From positions 62,001 to 126,000 of the forward strand of contig JACJIB010000007.1 in NCBI GenBank assembly GCA_014138645.1: DNA of 64,000 nt. The letters are read 5' to 3'. The stretch is from Methylorubrum thiocyanatum (GTDB lineage Bacteria; Pseudomonadota; Alphaproteobacteria; Rhizobiales; Beijerinckiaceae). The translations under genes were made by a program, and so were the position numbers. The notes under the pieces were generated by a model that was not told the DNA's origin, made no database searches, and saw nothing but the letters and a program-made list of their open reading frames with translations. This document shows, in pieces, positions 51,085-61,888 of this stretch (within the stretch, counting starts at the first letter, position 1; each line of letters starts with the position of its first letter).

Positions 51085-51245
51085 GGGTGTCGTCGGCCCC
51101 CGGCTGTACACATGTCCCCTGACACAGCGCGCAACGCCCTGAAGAGACGCCTCTTTCTCGCAAGCCGCCATTCCTGTCGGCCGGTTTGCCCTGTCGTCGC
51201 CCGCTGCCCCGAGCCTGTCACGGTACGCATATGAAGGATACGCCG

Positions 51246-51824
51246 ATGCCGATCGTCCAGCTTTCCCAGCGTGATACCGCGCGCTGGCTGAGTTCCTATT
51301 ACTTTCTCCGTGCCGGCGTCTCCGTCGGCTGGGTGGCGGCGGCCCTCACCGTCGGACGGGCCGCGCCGCCCGCCGCGGCAGCGCTTCTGGTCGCCTATCC
51401 CGCCTGGGACGCCGCCGCCAATCTCATCGACGCGCGGCGCAGCGGCGGGCTGGCCGCCAATCCCAGCCAGTCCCTCAACGCGGCGGTCAGCGGCGCCGTC
51501 GCCGTTGCGGTCGCCCTCGCGCTCGGCTGGAGCCTCCACGCGGTGCTGGCGGTCTTCGGCGTCTGGGCGATCCTCTCCGGCCTGCTGCAGCTCGTCACCG
51601 GCCTCCGCCGCTGGAAGGCGGGTGCCCAGTGGGCGATGGTGCTGAGCGGGGCCCAGTCGACGCTCGCGGGCGGGTTCTTCGTCACGCTGGCCGCGGGCGC
51701 CGCGTCCCCCGGCATCACGGATATTGCGCCCTACGCCGCGTTCGGTGCCTTCTACTTCCTCGTCTCGGCCGTGTGGCTGCGGCTGGCGATGATCCGAAAG
51801 GCATCGGCCGAACGCCTCGCCTGA
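51246..51824 (+). CDS. DUF308-like small membrane protein
   Basis: Starting at ATG 51246, with AAGGA 8 bases upstream, gives 192 residues; ATG 51231 is an alternative. About five to six hydrophobic helices span the protein (SVGWVAAALTVG, AAVSGAVAVAVALALGW, VFGVWAILSGLLQLVTGLRRW). The pattern resembles HdeD/DUF308 membrane proteins. Divergence from the AraC gene suggests it is that regulator's target. Confidence 0.8.
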   Translation: MPIVQLSQRDTARWLSSYYFLRAGVSVGWVAAALTVGRAAPPAAAALLVAYPAWDAAANLIDARRSGGLAANPSQSLNAAVSGAVAVAVALALGWSLHAVLAVFGVWAILSGLLQLVTGLRRWKAGAQWAMVLSGAQSTLAGGFFVTLAAGAASPGITDIAPYAAFGAFYFLVSAVWLRLAMIRKASAERLA

Positions 51825-52010
51825 CGAGTGTGCGCAACGACGGGGGATGCGGGCCGGTGAGACCGCAAGCGTCGGGGCGCCGCGGACAGGCCGTCGGGCC
51901 CCCTTCCCGCCGGCAGGCACCGGCGGGCGGAAACGGCCGGGACGTCCACGGCGCCGGAGGCCCGTCGGGCGCGAGTCGCAACGATATCGATCCCGAGAGG
52001 AGCTGCTGGC

Positions 52011-52790
52011 ATGTTGACCCGCCGAACCCTGAACCGATCCCTCGCGGCCATCATCGCGGCGGCTTTGCTGCCCGGACCGAGCCGAGCCGAGGACGCGCCG
52101 CGCGCGCGCAATGTCGTGCTCGTGCACGGCCTCTTCGCCGACGGCTCGTGCTGGTCGGAGGTGATCCCCCGGCTGCAGGCGGCGGGCCTCACCGTCACCT
52201 CGGTGCAGAATCCGCTGACCACCTTCGACGAGGCGCTCGCCTCCACACAGCGCGTGCTGGCCCGGCAGGACGGGCCGACCGTCCTGGTCGGGCATTCCTT
52301 CTCCGGGATGATCGTCACCGAGGCCGGCGCCGATCCGAAGGTGACGGCTGTGGTCTACGTCGCGGCGCGGGCTCCCGATGCCGGTGAGGATTACGCGGCT
52401 TTGGCCAAGACCTATCCGACGCCGCCGGCCTCGGCCGGGATCGTCTTCGACGGCGACGAGGGACGCCTCACCGAAGCCGCCTTCCTGAAGGACTTCGCCG
52501 GCGACCTGCCCCCGGAGCGGGCGAAGGTGCTGTTCGCCGTCCAGCAGCCGTTCCGCAAAGGACTGCTCACGGCACGGACGACACAGGCCGCGTGGCGCTC
52601 GAAGCCGAGCTTCTACGCCGTGTCGACGGAGGATCGGACGATCAACCCCGACCTTCAACGCTTCATGGCCGAGCGGATGAAGGCGCGGACGATCGCGCTG
52701 GCCGCGAGCCATCTGGCGCTGATCTCGCAGCCGCAGGCGATCGCGGACCTCATCCTCGAAGCCGCCGGACAGCCCCGACAGCACCCGTGA
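52011..52790 (+). CDS. Exported alpha/beta hydrolase
   Basis: The 259-residue protein has a signal peptide (TLNRSLAAIIAAALLPGPSRA, with an RR near the start). The hydrolase core shows VVLVHGLFADGSCW, the nucleophile elbow VGHSFSGM (Ser), an Asp in VSTEDRTINPD and a His in LAASHLALISQP. It resembles the salicylate esterase-like / AB hydrolase_6 group. The substrate is unknown. A GAGAGGAG ribosome binding site precedes it. Confidence 0.88.
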   Translation: MLTRRTLNRSLAAIIAAALLPGPSRAEDAPRARNVVLVHGLFADGSCWSEVIPRLQAAGLTVTSVQNPLTTFDEALASTQRVLARQDGPTVLVGHSFSGMIVTEAGADPKVTAVVYVAARAPDAGEDYAALAKTYPTPPASAGIVFDGDEGRLTEAAFLKDFAGDLPPERAKVLFAVQQPFRKGLLTARTTQAAWRSKPSFYAVSTEDRTINPDLQRFMAERMKARTIALAASHLALISQPQAIADLILEAAGQPRQHP

Positions 52791-52863
52791 GCCGCGCTCG
52801 CAAAGAAGGCGGGTCAACCAGAGACGGCGGGACGCCGGCCTGATGCCATCAGGCCGAGACGCC

Positions 52864-54954
52864 CTAAGTGGCGCGCCCGCGCCGCCCCTCGACCAGCCAC
52901 ATCGCCAGCACGGCGGCGGCGAGCGCGGCCAGCGCCCATAGGCCGATGCCGAGCGGATAGACCTCGACGCCGCGGATCGTGGCGCTGTCGCTCGGGCGGA
53001 AGCCGATCCAGTCGGCGCCGCCGAGCCGTCCGCCGCGGGTGATCTGGAGGCGCGGCACCTCGATGCCGCCACCGGAGCCCGCCACCCGGCGCACGGTGCC
53101 GCCGGAGCCCTCGGCCACGCCTTTGAGGCGCTCGGTGTCGCTGAACACGTCGGCGAGTTCGCGCGGATTGGCCGGGCCGACGCTGACGAAGGCGACGAGG
53201 TTGCCCGAGCGGATCGTGTGCAGCCCGAGGCTCTCCGCCTCGAAGGTCGCGGTGAACAGACCGGTCTCCGCCTTCGACAGGTCGAGGCTCCGCTCCTTGC
53301 CGGTCGGGCCGGTGATCGTGACGGGACCCGCCTCCTCGGCCATGGTCTGGCGCTCGACGCGGACTTCGCGGCCGCGCCCGGTGGTCTGAGCGCGCAGAGC
53401 CTCCTCTTCGAGCGCCGGCTCCTTCATCAGCCAGTGGGCGAGGCGCCGCAGCAGGTCGAGATAGGGGCCGCCCTGCTGGTAGCCGCGGGCCCAGAGCCAG
53501 GCCTGATCCGACAGCATCAGGGCGACGCGGCCCTTGTCCTCGCGGGAGAGGGCCAGCAGCGGCAGGCCGTTGGCGCCGGACAGGATCGGCTGCACCCCTG
53601 CCCGGGTCTGGGCCGAGATGATGCGCAGCCAGTCGCCCCAGGCCGGCGGGGTCGCCTCCGAACCCGGCAGCGCCCGAGTGACGGGGTGGCGGTGTCCCGT
53701 CTCCGTGAGCGTCGCCTTGAACGGCTGCTCGACCACCTTGGTCGAGGGATCGCCCGGCAGGATCGAGGCGAGCCGGGTACGGGCGAGGCTGGCGGGACCG
53801 GCGAATTCCGGCCCGGCGGCGATGAGCAGCGCCCCGCCCTCGCGCACGTAGCGGACGATGTTGTCGAAATAGGCCGACGGCAGCACGCTCTGGTTGGCGT
53901 AGCGGTCGAAGATGATGAGATCGAAGTCCTTGATCTTCTGGACGAACAGCTCGCGGGTCGGGAAGGCGATCAGCGACAGTTCGGAGATCGGGGTCCCGTC
54001 CTGCTTCTCCGGCGGCCGGAGAATCGTGAAGTGGACGAGATCGACGGAGGCGTCCGACTTCAGGAGGTTGCGCCACGTGCGCTCGCCCTGGTGCGGCTCG
54101 CCGGAGACGAGCAGCACCCGGAGCTTTTCGCGGATGCCCTCGATCGGGAGCACCGCGCGGTTGTTGACCGTGGTGAGTTCGCCCGGCAGCGCCTCGACCT
54201 CGATCTCGACCACGTTCGGGCCGCCATGCTCGATATGCGTGGTGAGCGAGAACGGCACGCCGGTCGCGATACTCTGCCGGTCGATCTCCTCGCCGTCGCG
54301 GCGCACGGTGACGACCGCCGTACCGGTGCCGCCGCGCTCCATCACCTCGGCACGCAGGGTCACGTCCTTGCCGACGATGCCGAAGCGGGGGGCTTCCAGC
54401 ATCTTGATCTGGCGGTCGCGCTCGTCCGGGCGGCCGGTGACGAGGACGTGCAGCGGCGCCTTCAGCCCGAGGGTGGCCAGCGAGGCGGGGATGTCGTGGA
54501 CCACGCCGTCGGTGAGCATCACCACACCGGCGATCCGCTCGGGCGGTACGTCGGCGAGCGCCTGGGTCAGCGCGGTGAACAGCTTGGTGCCGTCGTCGCC
54601 CTCCGAGCCTTGCGCGTCGCCGACCTCGATGAAGCGGGGCTCGATGTTGGCGAGCGCGCCGAAGCGGCGTTCCAGCTCGGCCTTGACCGCGTCGGTCATC
54701 GCCGGGCGGTCGCCCAGCGTCTGCGAGCCGGAGCGATCGACGACGATGGCGGCCACGTCCTTCACCGGGTCGCGGTCCTCGCGCACCAGCGAGGGGTTGG
54801 CCAGCGCAAGGAGGACGAGGCCGAGCGCCACCGCCCGCAGCAGCGCCGTGCGCCCGCGGGCGAGGACGGCCAGCACGGCGAGGATCGCGGCGAGCACGCC
54901 GAAGGCGGCGAGAACCGGCCAGGGGACGAGGGGCGTGAAGCTGAGGCTCAGCAT
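52864..54954 (-). CDS. Large membrane protein of the MoxR-DUF58 operon
   Basis: The 696-residue product has two N-terminal membrane helices (about 10-32 and 37-54), a VWA-like segment with VDRSGSQ, Ig-like beta regions (150-270), and a glutamine-amidotransferase-like domain (about 330-480, FDLIIFDRYAN, GGALLIAAGPEFAG). A C-terminal membrane helix (about 668-688) completes it. It is the last gene of the set, 85 bases after the DUF4159 gene, with a palindromic repeat in the gap. Such sets are widely conserved in alphaproteobacteria; their role is not established. Confidence 0.82.
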   Translation of the reverse strand: MLSLSFTPLVPWPVLAAFGVLAAILAVLAVLARGRTALLRAVALGLVLLALANPSLVREDRDPVKDVAAIVVDRSGSQTLGDRPAMTDAVKAELERRFGALANIEPRFIEVGDAQGSEGDDGTKLFTALTQALADVPPERIAGVVMLTDGVVHDIPASLATLGLKAPLHVLVTGRPDERDRQIKMLEAPRFGIVGKDVTLRAEVMERGGTGTAVVTVRRDGEEIDRQSIATGVPFSLTTHIEHGGPNVVEIEVEALPGELTTVNNRAVLPIEGIREKLRVLLVSGEPHQGERTWRNLLKSDASVDLVHFTILRPPEKQDGTPISELSLIAFPTRELFVQKIKDFDLIIFDRYANQSVLPSAYFDNIVRYVREGGALLIAAGPEFAGPASLARTRLASILPGDPSTKVVEQPFKATLTETGHRHPVTRALPGSEATPPAWGDWLRIISAQTRAGVQPILSGANGLPLLALSREDKGRVALMLSDQAWLWARGYQQGGPYLDLLRRLAHWLMKEPALEEEALRAQTTGRGREVRVERQTMAEEAGPVTITGPTGKERSLDLSKAETGLFTATFEAESLGLHTIRSGNLVAFVSVGPANPRELADVFSDTERLKGVAEGSGGTVRRVAGSGGGIEVPRLQITRGGRLGGADWIGFRPSDSATIRGVEVYPLGIGLWALAALAAAVLAMWLVEGRRGRAT

Positions 54955-54986
54955 GGGGCGGGGCCTTCAGAAGGAACCACAAAAGT

Positions 54987-55012
54987 CCCTCTCCCCGCGT
55001 GCGGGGAGAGGG
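54987..55012. repeat. Intergenic palindromic repeat
   Basis: Perfect 12-base arms CCCTCTCCCCGC and GCGGGGAGAGGG surround GT. It is the same element type as the copy inside cobN (36175-36200). It lies between two genes of one operon and could form a strong mRNA hairpin that lowers downstream expression. Confidence 0.85.
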
Positions 55013-55039
55013 GGAACCACGCGGAAAACCCAGCGGCCA

Positions 55040-57871
55040 TCACTGTCCCAACCGCTCCAGCAGGGCCGGCACGTGGACCTGATCGGCCTTGTAGTTTCCG
55101 GTCAGCGTGTAGATCACGATGTTGATGCCGCCGCGAAACGCCATTTCGCGCTGCCGCTGGTCGCCGCTCACGGGATAGAGCGGCTCGCCGTTGCGGCCGA
55201 GAGCCCAGGCGGCGGCAAGGTCGTTGCCGGTGATGATGATCGGGGTGACGCCGTCACCGGCTCGGGCCGGGCGGCGCTCGCCGCCCTCGCCCGCGGGCGG
55301 GATCGTCTCGACCCAGGTCTGGCCGGTGCTGAGGCGGCCGGGGAAGGAATCGACGAGGTAGAACGCCTTGGTGAGCACGTGGTCCGGCGGCACCGGCTCC
55401 AGCTCCGGCACTTCCAGCGTCGCCAGCATCTTGCGCAGATAAGCCGTCTCCGGGGTCGGCGGACCGCCTGCGCGGGCGGTCTGGGCGTCGCGGGTGTCGA
55501 AGATCACCGTGCCGCCGTTGCGCATGAAGGCGTCGATCTTGCGGATCGCGGCCTCGCTCGGCTGCGGGCGCCCGGCCACGATCGGCCAGTAGATCAGCGG
55601 GTAGAAGGCGAGTTCGTCCTTCTCCAGGTTCAGGCCCGCGGGCTCGCCGGGCTCCAAGGCGGTGCGGGCTGCGAGCATCTGGCTCAGGCCCGACAGGCCG
55701 GCCCGGCTCGCCGCATCGGTCGCGGCGTCGCCCGTGACGACGAAGGCGAGCCGGGTGGCCAGCGCCGATTCGATGCCGTTCGGCCGGTTGGCCGGCGGCT
55801 CCTGCGCCCGGGCCGGGGGGGGCGCGAGGACGAGGGCGAGACCGAGCAGCACCGGCAGGAGCCAAGCGGCGGGAGCCGCCCGGCCGCCGGCGCGGCCGAA
55901 GCTCCGGAAAAACCCGCCGAGCCAGAGTCCGGCCAGGGTGTCGAGGGCGAGCAGGGTCAGCGCGAGGCTGAACAGCAGCGCGCGCAGATCCAGCGTCTCG
56001 GCCCCGGCAAGCGACCCCGTGCGGGCGCCCTTCAGTCCGGTGAAGTCGAGGGGTTCGAGCCGGTCGCCGGGCACCAGGGCGTTCACGGCGATGCCGCCTT
56101 CGGCCGTGCCGTAGAAGCCCGGCGGATGCTCGGGTCCGGCCCGGTCGGCGAAGTCGGCCGGCACGGCGGTGGCGCTGGCAGGCGGGGAACCCAGCGCGCC
56201 GAAGCCGTCGAGCGTCAGGCGCGGGGCAAGCAGCGCGGCCTTGGACTGCCGCCCGTCGCCCTCGCCGAGCTTGGCCGAGGGGCCGGCGAGCCCGACGACC
56301 CGGCGCAGCATGTCCACGAACAGACCCGACAGGGGCAGGTTCGACCACGTGGTGTCGGCGGTGACGTGGAACAGCACCACGAGTCCCTGCCCGCGCTTTT
56401 CCGCCGTGACGATCGGCGTGCCGTCCTGCAACGAGGCCCAGGTCCTGCCCGGCAGGTCGCCATCGGGCTCGGCCAGGATCTGGCGGCGCACGCCGATGTC
56501 GGTCGGCGGGTTCAGCCCGGCAAACGGGCTCTCGGGCGCGAAGGCCGCGAGCGTCTTCGGCCGGTCCCAGGAGAGGGTGCCGCCGAGCGAGCGCCCGCCG
56601 CGGCGCAGGCGCACCGGCACGAGCGGGTCGTTGCCGGCAGCGAGCCGGGGCCCGGCGAAGCGCAGCAGCAGGCCGCCCTCGTCCACGAACTTTTCCACCC
56701 GCGCGAGGGTGCGGTCGTCGAGGGCGCCGACATCGGCGAGCGCCAGCACCGAGACCTGATTGTCGAGCATCTGGCCGATGGATTCGGCGGTGCCCTGTCC
56801 GCCGCGGGGCTGCTGCACGTCGGCGAAGGGGGTCAGCGCCTTGGCGAGGTAGTAGGTCGGCGCCAGCAGGGGCTGGGCCTGATCGAGCGTGCCGCCGAAG
56901 ACGAGGCCGACCCGGCGGCGCTTGCCGCGCTCGTCCATCAGCACCACGGCACCGGCCGAGTGCTCGCCCTCGATCTCGAGCCGGGCGATGGCGTTGCGCA
57001 GTTCCACCGGCAGATCGAAGCTCACACTCGTCTCCCGCGCCTCCGGCGCAAACGTGAAGCGGCTCTCGGCGAGGGGCAGACCCTTCTGGTCGAGGGCGCG
57101 CACCAGCCCGGCATCGCGGCCGTTGCCTTGCGCCCGCAGCACCTGCGCCGAGAGCTTCTCGCCCGGCTGCATCGGCGAGCCTTCGAGGGCCAGCGCCGGG
57201 GAGCGCTCGGCCTTCAGCACGGTCACCGCGCTGCCGTGGCGGCTCGCCAGCTCACCGAGGGATGTCGCGAAATCCGCCGCGCCAACGCCGCGCACGCCGT
57301 CGCTGATCCAGACGAGGGAGGCGCCCGGCATCCGTTCCAGGAAGGTGCCGATCGAGGCCAGATGCGCGCCGCGGTCGCCGAGATGCGGGCGCGGCTTGAT
57401 CGCCCGCAGGCGCTCGAGTGCGGCGGCCGGGGCCTTCGCCTCGAAGGGGGCCGGCGCGTCCGCGCTCGCGACCAGGGCCACCGGGCGCCCGTCGCGGGCG
57501 GCGGCCTCGATCTCGTCGGTGGCCGCGCGCAGGCGGTCGCGCCAATCGAAGGCCGAGACGAAGCCGTTGTCGAGGATGAGGAGCAGGGGTTCGCGCCCCG
57601 CGGCGGCGCCGATGCCGCCGGGATTCCACACCGGCCCGGCCACCGCGAGGATCAGGCAGGCAGCGGCGAGGATGCGTAAGGCCAGCAGCCAGGGCGGGGT
57701 GCGGGCCGGGGTCTCGCGCTTCGGCAGCAGGTCGGCGACGAGCGCCAGCGGCGGGAAGGCGATGCGGCGCGGGCGCGGCGGCGTGACCCGCAGCAGCACC
57801 CACAGGGCCGGCAGCGCGACCAGCGCGGCGAGCGCGAGGGGAGCGGCGAAGGTGAGCGGAACTCCGAGCAA
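55040..57871 (-). CDS. BatA / DUF4159-domain membrane protein
   Basis: The 943-residue product starts at TTG 57871, 13 bases after the DUF58 stop. The N-terminal 90 residues are a BatA-type membrane domain (FAAPLALAALVALPALWVLLRVTPPRPRRIAFPPL). A VWA-like region with LILDNGFVSAFDWRDR follows, then a glutamine-amidotransferase-like part. The C-terminal DUF4159 domain (about 735-940) contains ELAFYPLIYWPI and GGINIVIYTLTGNYKADQVH. Membrane helices also occur near residues 640-720. Confidence 0.88.
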   Translation of the reverse strand: MLGVPLTFAAPLALAALVALPALWVLLRVTPPRPRRIAFPPLALVADLLPKRETPARTPPWLLALRILAAACLILAVAGPVWNPGGIGAAAGREPLLLILDNGFVSAFDWRDRLRAATDEIEAAARDGRPVALVASADAPAPFEAKAPAAALERLRAIKPRPHLGDRGAHLASIGTFLERMPGASLVWISDGVRGVGAADFATSLGELASRHGSAVTVLKAERSPALALEGSPMQPGEKLSAQVLRAQGNGRDAGLVRALDQKGLPLAESRFTFAPEARETSVSFDLPVELRNAIARLEIEGEHSAGAVVLMDERGKRRRVGLVFGGTLDQAQPLLAPTYYLAKALTPFADVQQPRGGQGTAESIGQMLDNQVSVLALADVGALDDRTLARVEKFVDEGGLLLRFAGPRLAAGNDPLVPVRLRRGGRSLGGTLSWDRPKTLAAFAPESPFAGLNPPTDIGVRRQILAEPDGDLPGRTWASLQDGTPIVTAEKRGQGLVVLFHVTADTTWSNLPLSGLFVDMLRRVVGLAGPSAKLGEGDGRQSKAALLAPRLTLDGFGALGSPPASATAVPADFADRAGPEHPPGFYGTAEGGIAVNALVPGDRLEPLDFTGLKGARTGSLAGAETLDLRALLFSLALTLLALDTLAGLWLGGFFRSFGRAGGRAAPAAWLLPVLLGLALVLAPPPARAQEPPANRPNGIESALATRLAFVVTGDAATDAASRAGLSGLSQMLAARTALEPGEPAGLNLEKDELAFYPLIYWPIVAGRPQPSEAAIRKIDAFMRNGGTVIFDTRDAQTARAGGPPTPETAYLRKMLATLEVPELEPVPPDHVLTKAFYLVDSFPGRLSTGQTWVETIPPAGEGGERRPARAGDGVTPIIITGNDLAAAWALGRNGEPLYPVSGDQRQREMAFRGGINIVIYTLTGNYKADQVHVPALLERLGQ

Positions 57872-57884
57872 TGCGGTTCGCCTT

Positions 57885-58799
57885 TCAGCCGAGCCCGCGC
57901 GCGGCGGCGACGAGGGTGAGGACGCGCAGGGCCGCCTCGCTCGCCGGCCGGTCGGTGCGGTGGATCGTCAGCGTCCAGCCCCGCTGTCGGGCGATCTCGG
58001 ACAGGCCGTCGCGATGGGCCGCGATCCGGCTTCGATAGGCCTCGCCCCAGGCGCCGGCCTCGCCGATATCGAGGCTCAGGCCCCCTTCCGGATCGTGCAG
58101 CACCGCCTGACCGGTGAAGGGGAAGGTCTCCTCCACCGGATCGGCCACCAGCACGAGATGGCCGCGGTTGCCGTGGACGGAATTGGCCTGCACCGCTTCC
58201 CGCACCCGGTCGAGCGGGGTGAGGAAGTCGCTCACCAGCACCACCTCGTCGAAGCGGCCGGGGCGGGCGGGGGGCGGCCGATCCTGGGTGAGGCCGGCCC
58301 GGTCGTTGACGAGCGCCTGGGCCAGGGTCTCGACGATGCCGCGCGAGGCGCTGGCGCGGGTGAGACCGAGCAGGCCGACGCGCTCGCCGCCTTCCACGAA
58401 GGTATCGGCCAGCGCCAAGCCGAGCACCAGGGCCCGCTCGACCTTGGAGGTCTGGGCGAGATCCGAGGCGAAGCCCATGGAGGCGGAGCGGTCGATCCAG
58501 ATCCAGATGTTGTGGGCGGCCTCCCACTCGCGCTCGCGCACGTAGAGCCGGTCGTCGCGGGCCGAGCGGCGCCAGTCGATGCGGGCCGCCGCCTCGCCGG
58601 TGACGAAGGGGCGGAACTGCCAGAAGCTCTCGCCCGGCCCCGCGCGGCGGCGGCCGTGCAGGCCGTGCGCCAGGGTGCCGGAGACCCGGCGCGATTCGAG
58701 CACGAGCCGCGGCATCACCTCGGCCAGCGCCAGGGCACGGCCGGTCTGCGCCCCGCCGGGGCGGCGGCTCTCGGCCTCGAAGAGCCGGGTGGAGGCCAT
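57885..58799 (-). CDS. DUF58 (VWA-like) protein
   Basis: This 304-residue protein starts at ATG 58799. It has the DUF58 core: GPGESFWQFRPFVTGEAAARIDWRRSARDDRLYVRERE, then IWIDRSASMGFAS, a VWA-type metal-site motif. DUF58 proteins pair with MoxR AAA+ ATPases, and the MoxR gene ends 11 bases upstream. Function is probably protein assembly or metal insertion, by family analogy. Confidence 0.92.
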   Translation of the reverse strand: MASTRLFEAESRRPGGAQTGRALALAEVMPRLVLESRRVSGTLAHGLHGRRRAGPGESFWQFRPFVTGEAAARIDWRRSARDDRLYVREREWEAAHNIWIWIDRSASMGFASDLAQTSKVERALVLGLALADTFVEGGERVGLLGLTRASASRGIVETLAQALVNDRAGLTQDRPPPARPGRFDEVVLVSDFLTPLDRVREAVQANSVHGNRGHLVLVADPVEETFPFTGQAVLHDPEGGLSLDIGEAGAWGEAYRSRIAAHRDGLSEIARQRGWTLTIHRTDRPASEAALRVLTLVAAARGLG

Positions 58800-58810
58800 C
58801 CGCGCCGAAC

Positions 58811-59821
<1,011 letters not shown>

Positions 59822-60023
59822 GAAGTGGAACCCTACGATGACCGGGCGCGAAAGGCCCGAAAGTGCCTGAGTCTGGCGCCGAACGCGGGCCGAACGCAAG
59901 CGCGGCGCTGCCGCGCGACAGATCGGCACTATATGGCGGGCCGGACGGGCAGAGCAGGATGCCCGCGACATCGTGCATCGCGGGCGAGGTTTTCGCCCTG
60001 CGGCGCGGGAGGCGAGAGAGCGG

Positions 60024-60440
60024 ATGACCGACGAGGAGCGCGCAGCCTTTCCCGACGGATGGGAGGCTTTCACCGATCCGGGCTTCATCGCCCATGTCGG
60101 GCCGGTCTATCACCGCACCGTCGCGGGCACGAAGGAGTTCGCCTTCCGCACCGACGAGCGGCACGGCAACCTCGTCGGCATCGTCCATGGCGGCATGCTG
60201 CTCACCTTCGCCGACCGGGCGCTCAGCATCGTCGTGCGCGAGGCCTGCGACGGGGCGCGGGCCGTGACCATCGAGATGTCGAGCCAGTTCGTCGGCGCGG
60301 CGCAGATCGGCGATCTCGTCGAGACCGTGCCGGAGATCGTGCGGAAGACCGCGTCCCTCGTCTTCGTGCGCGGTACGCTGACCAGCGGCGGCCGGCCGCT
60401 GGCGGCGGTGACGGGGATCTGGAAGGTTCTGAGGGACTAG
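60024..60440 (+). CDS. PaaI-type hotdog-fold thioesterase
   Basis: The 138-residue product has the hotdog core: NLVGIVHGGMLLTFADRALS with the conserved HGG and an Asp that serves as catalytic acid, then VTIEMSSQFVGAAQIGDLVE and a late LTSGGRPLAAVTGIWKVL. Acyl-CoA thioesterase activity is likely; the substrate is unknown. Its TAG stop lies inside the left arm of a palindromic repeat. Confidence 0.9.
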   Translation: MTDEERAAFPDGWEAFTDPGFIAHVGPVYHRTVAGTKEFAFRTDERHGNLVGIVHGGMLLTFADRALSIVVREACDGARAVTIEMSSQFVGAAQIGDLVETVPEIVRKTASLVFVRGTLTSGGRPLAAVTGIWKVLRD

Positions 60441-60542
60441 AGCATCGTCCCGGATATCGGATCCGGGACGATGCTCTAGGCTCTTGTTTTTTCATCGTCT
60501 TTTTCCGAAAGCCGGCAACCACCTTTCGGGACGATGCTCTAG
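60437..60542 (+). repeat. Palindromic intergenic repeat, copy 1
   Basis: A perfect 19-base inverted repeat (CTAGAGCATCGTCCCGGAT at 60437-60455, its complement at 60461-60479) is followed by TTTTTCCGAAAGCCGG and CACCTTTCGGGACGATG, ending in CTAG at about 60542. The same arrangement occurs in reverse at 63650-63751. The CTAG end supplies the stop codon of the thioesterase gene. Confidence 0.88.
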
Positions 60543-60556
60543 ACGGGCGACAAGTC

Positions 60557-61150
60557 ATGACCCAATCCGCCTCCGACGATCCGGCCCTCGCCCGCCTCAG
60601 CGCCGCCCTCGGCGAGATCGGCAAGGATAGGGCCAAGCGCGGGCCGCCGCCGGTGGAGCGTTGGAACCCGGAGCATTGCGGCGCGATCGACATCCGCATC
60701 GCTGCCGACGGCACATGGTTCCACAACGGCTCGGCGATCCGGCGGCCGAAGCTCGTCACGCTGTTCGCCTCGATCCTGCGCAAGGAGCCCGACGGCTCGA
60801 CCGTGCTCGTCACGCCGGCCGAGAAGGTGCGCATCCAAGTGGACGATGCGCCGTTCACCGCGGTCGAGATGGCGGTGGAGGGCGAGGGCGAGGCGCGCCG
60901 CCTCGCCTTCCGCACCAACGTGGACGACCTCGTGCCGGCCGATGCCGAGCACCCCTTGCGCTTCGAGGATGGGGCGGAGGGCCTGAAGCCCTATCTCCAC
61001 GTGCGCCGCGATCTCTGGGCCCTGGTCAGCCGTCCCCTGACCTACGATCTCGTGGAGATGGGCGAGGAGCGCACGATCGACGGGCAGCGATGGTTCGGCC
61101 TCTGGGCCGGAGGGCATTTCCACCGCATCGCTCCGGCGGAGGCCGCGTGA
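60557..61150 (+). CDS. DUF1285 family protein
   Basis: The 197-residue protein starts at ATG 60557, 14 bases after the repeat. It has the DUF1285 pattern: CGAIDIRIAADGTWFHNGSAIRRPKLVTLFASILR, then VTPAEKVRIQVDDAPF and GLKPYLHVRRDLWALVSRPLTYDLVE. Structure work on the family shows a two-domain fold; function is unknown. It is coupled to the Nudix gene by a GTGA overlap. Confidence 0.92.
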   Translation: MTQSASDDPALARLSAALGEIGKDRAKRGPPPVERWNPEHCGAIDIRIAADGTWFHNGSAIRRPKLVTLFASILRKEPDGSTVLVTPAEKVRIQVDDAPFTAVEMAVEGEGEARRLAFRTNVDDLVPADAEHPLRFEDGAEGLKPYLHVRRDLWALVSRPLTYDLVEMGEERTIDGQRWFGLWAGGHFHRIAPAEAA

Positions 61151-61830
61151 GGCTGCCCGAAGGCGCCGTCGGCACGCCCGCGGACGATCCCGGTCTCGGT
61201 GCCGTCCTCGATGTCTTCCTCGCGCGGGCGGAAACCCGCCTGAGCCATGTGCCGCCGGGGCCGGGCGTGCCCCTGTCGAACCCGCGCGGCGACCACGACC
61301 TCCAGCCGGAGGGTTTTTCCGTCGCGCCGGCCACGCCGCATCGCCCGGCGGCGGTGCTGGTGCCGGTGATCGACCGTCCCGAGGGGGTGACGCTGCTGTT
61401 CACGAAGCGGGCGGCGCATCTGCGCGACCATTCGGGGCAGGTCGCCTTTCCCGGCGGCAAGGTCGATCCCGAGGACACCTCGCCGATCGACACGGCCTTG
61501 CGCGAGGCGCGGGAGGAGATCGGGCTGGAGAGCGAGGCGGTGCGCCCGCTCGGCTATCTCGATCCCTATCTCTCGGGGACCGGCTTCCTCGTGGTGCCGG
61601 TGGTCGGCCTCGTGTCGCGCGCGGCCGTGCTGCGCCCGAACCCGGCGGAGGTGGCGGCCTGTTTCGAGGTGCCGCTCCCCTTCCTGATGGACCCGGCGCG
61701 GCATCTCGTCCGTTCGGCGGAATGGAAGGGCCGGACGCGCTATTTCTACGCCATCCCCTTCGCGGAGCACCTAATCTGGGGCGTCACGGCGGGGATCGTG
61801 CATAACCTCTACGAGCGCCTCTACGCTTAA
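61147..61830 (+). CDS. Nudix hydrolase, CoA pyrophosphatase type
   Basis: The 227-residue product starts at GTG 61147 inside the DUF1285 stop. LLFTKRAAHLRDHSGQVAFPGG is the NuCoA signature that precedes the Nudix box (GGKVDPEDTSPIDTALREAREEIGL-type, with REAREEIG). Together they indicate hydrolysis of CoA or acyl-CoA to 3',5'-ADP and phosphopantetheine. The hotdog thioesterase nearby hints at CoA-ester housekeeping, by inference. Confidence 0.9.
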   Translation: MRLPEGAVGTPADDPGLGAVLDVFLARAETRLSHVPPGPGVPLSNPRGDHDLQPEGFSVAPATPHRPAAVLVPVIDRPEGVTLLFTKRAAHLRDHSGQVAFPGGKVDPEDTSPIDTALREAREEIGLESEAVRPLGYLDPYLSGTGFLVVPVVGLVSRAAVLRPNPAEVAACFEVPLPFLMDPARHLVRSAEWKGRTRYFYAIPFAEHLIWGVTAGIVHNLYERLYA

Positions 61831-61888
61831 GGGCGTCCTCTCCAAACGCCCCAGCGACCGCCGACCCCGCCGCAGATCGCAAGCCTCG

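Noticed and set aside
48112..51234. 1040-codon plus-strand frame across the hybrid kinase and AraC genes
   Set aside because: It is antisense to two genes with full sets of family motifs, and it crosses their intergenic region.
53912..57679. 1255-codon plus-strand frame across the DUF4159 gene
   Set aside because: Shadow of the minus-strand operon; composition is Arg/Gly/Ala-rich without domains.
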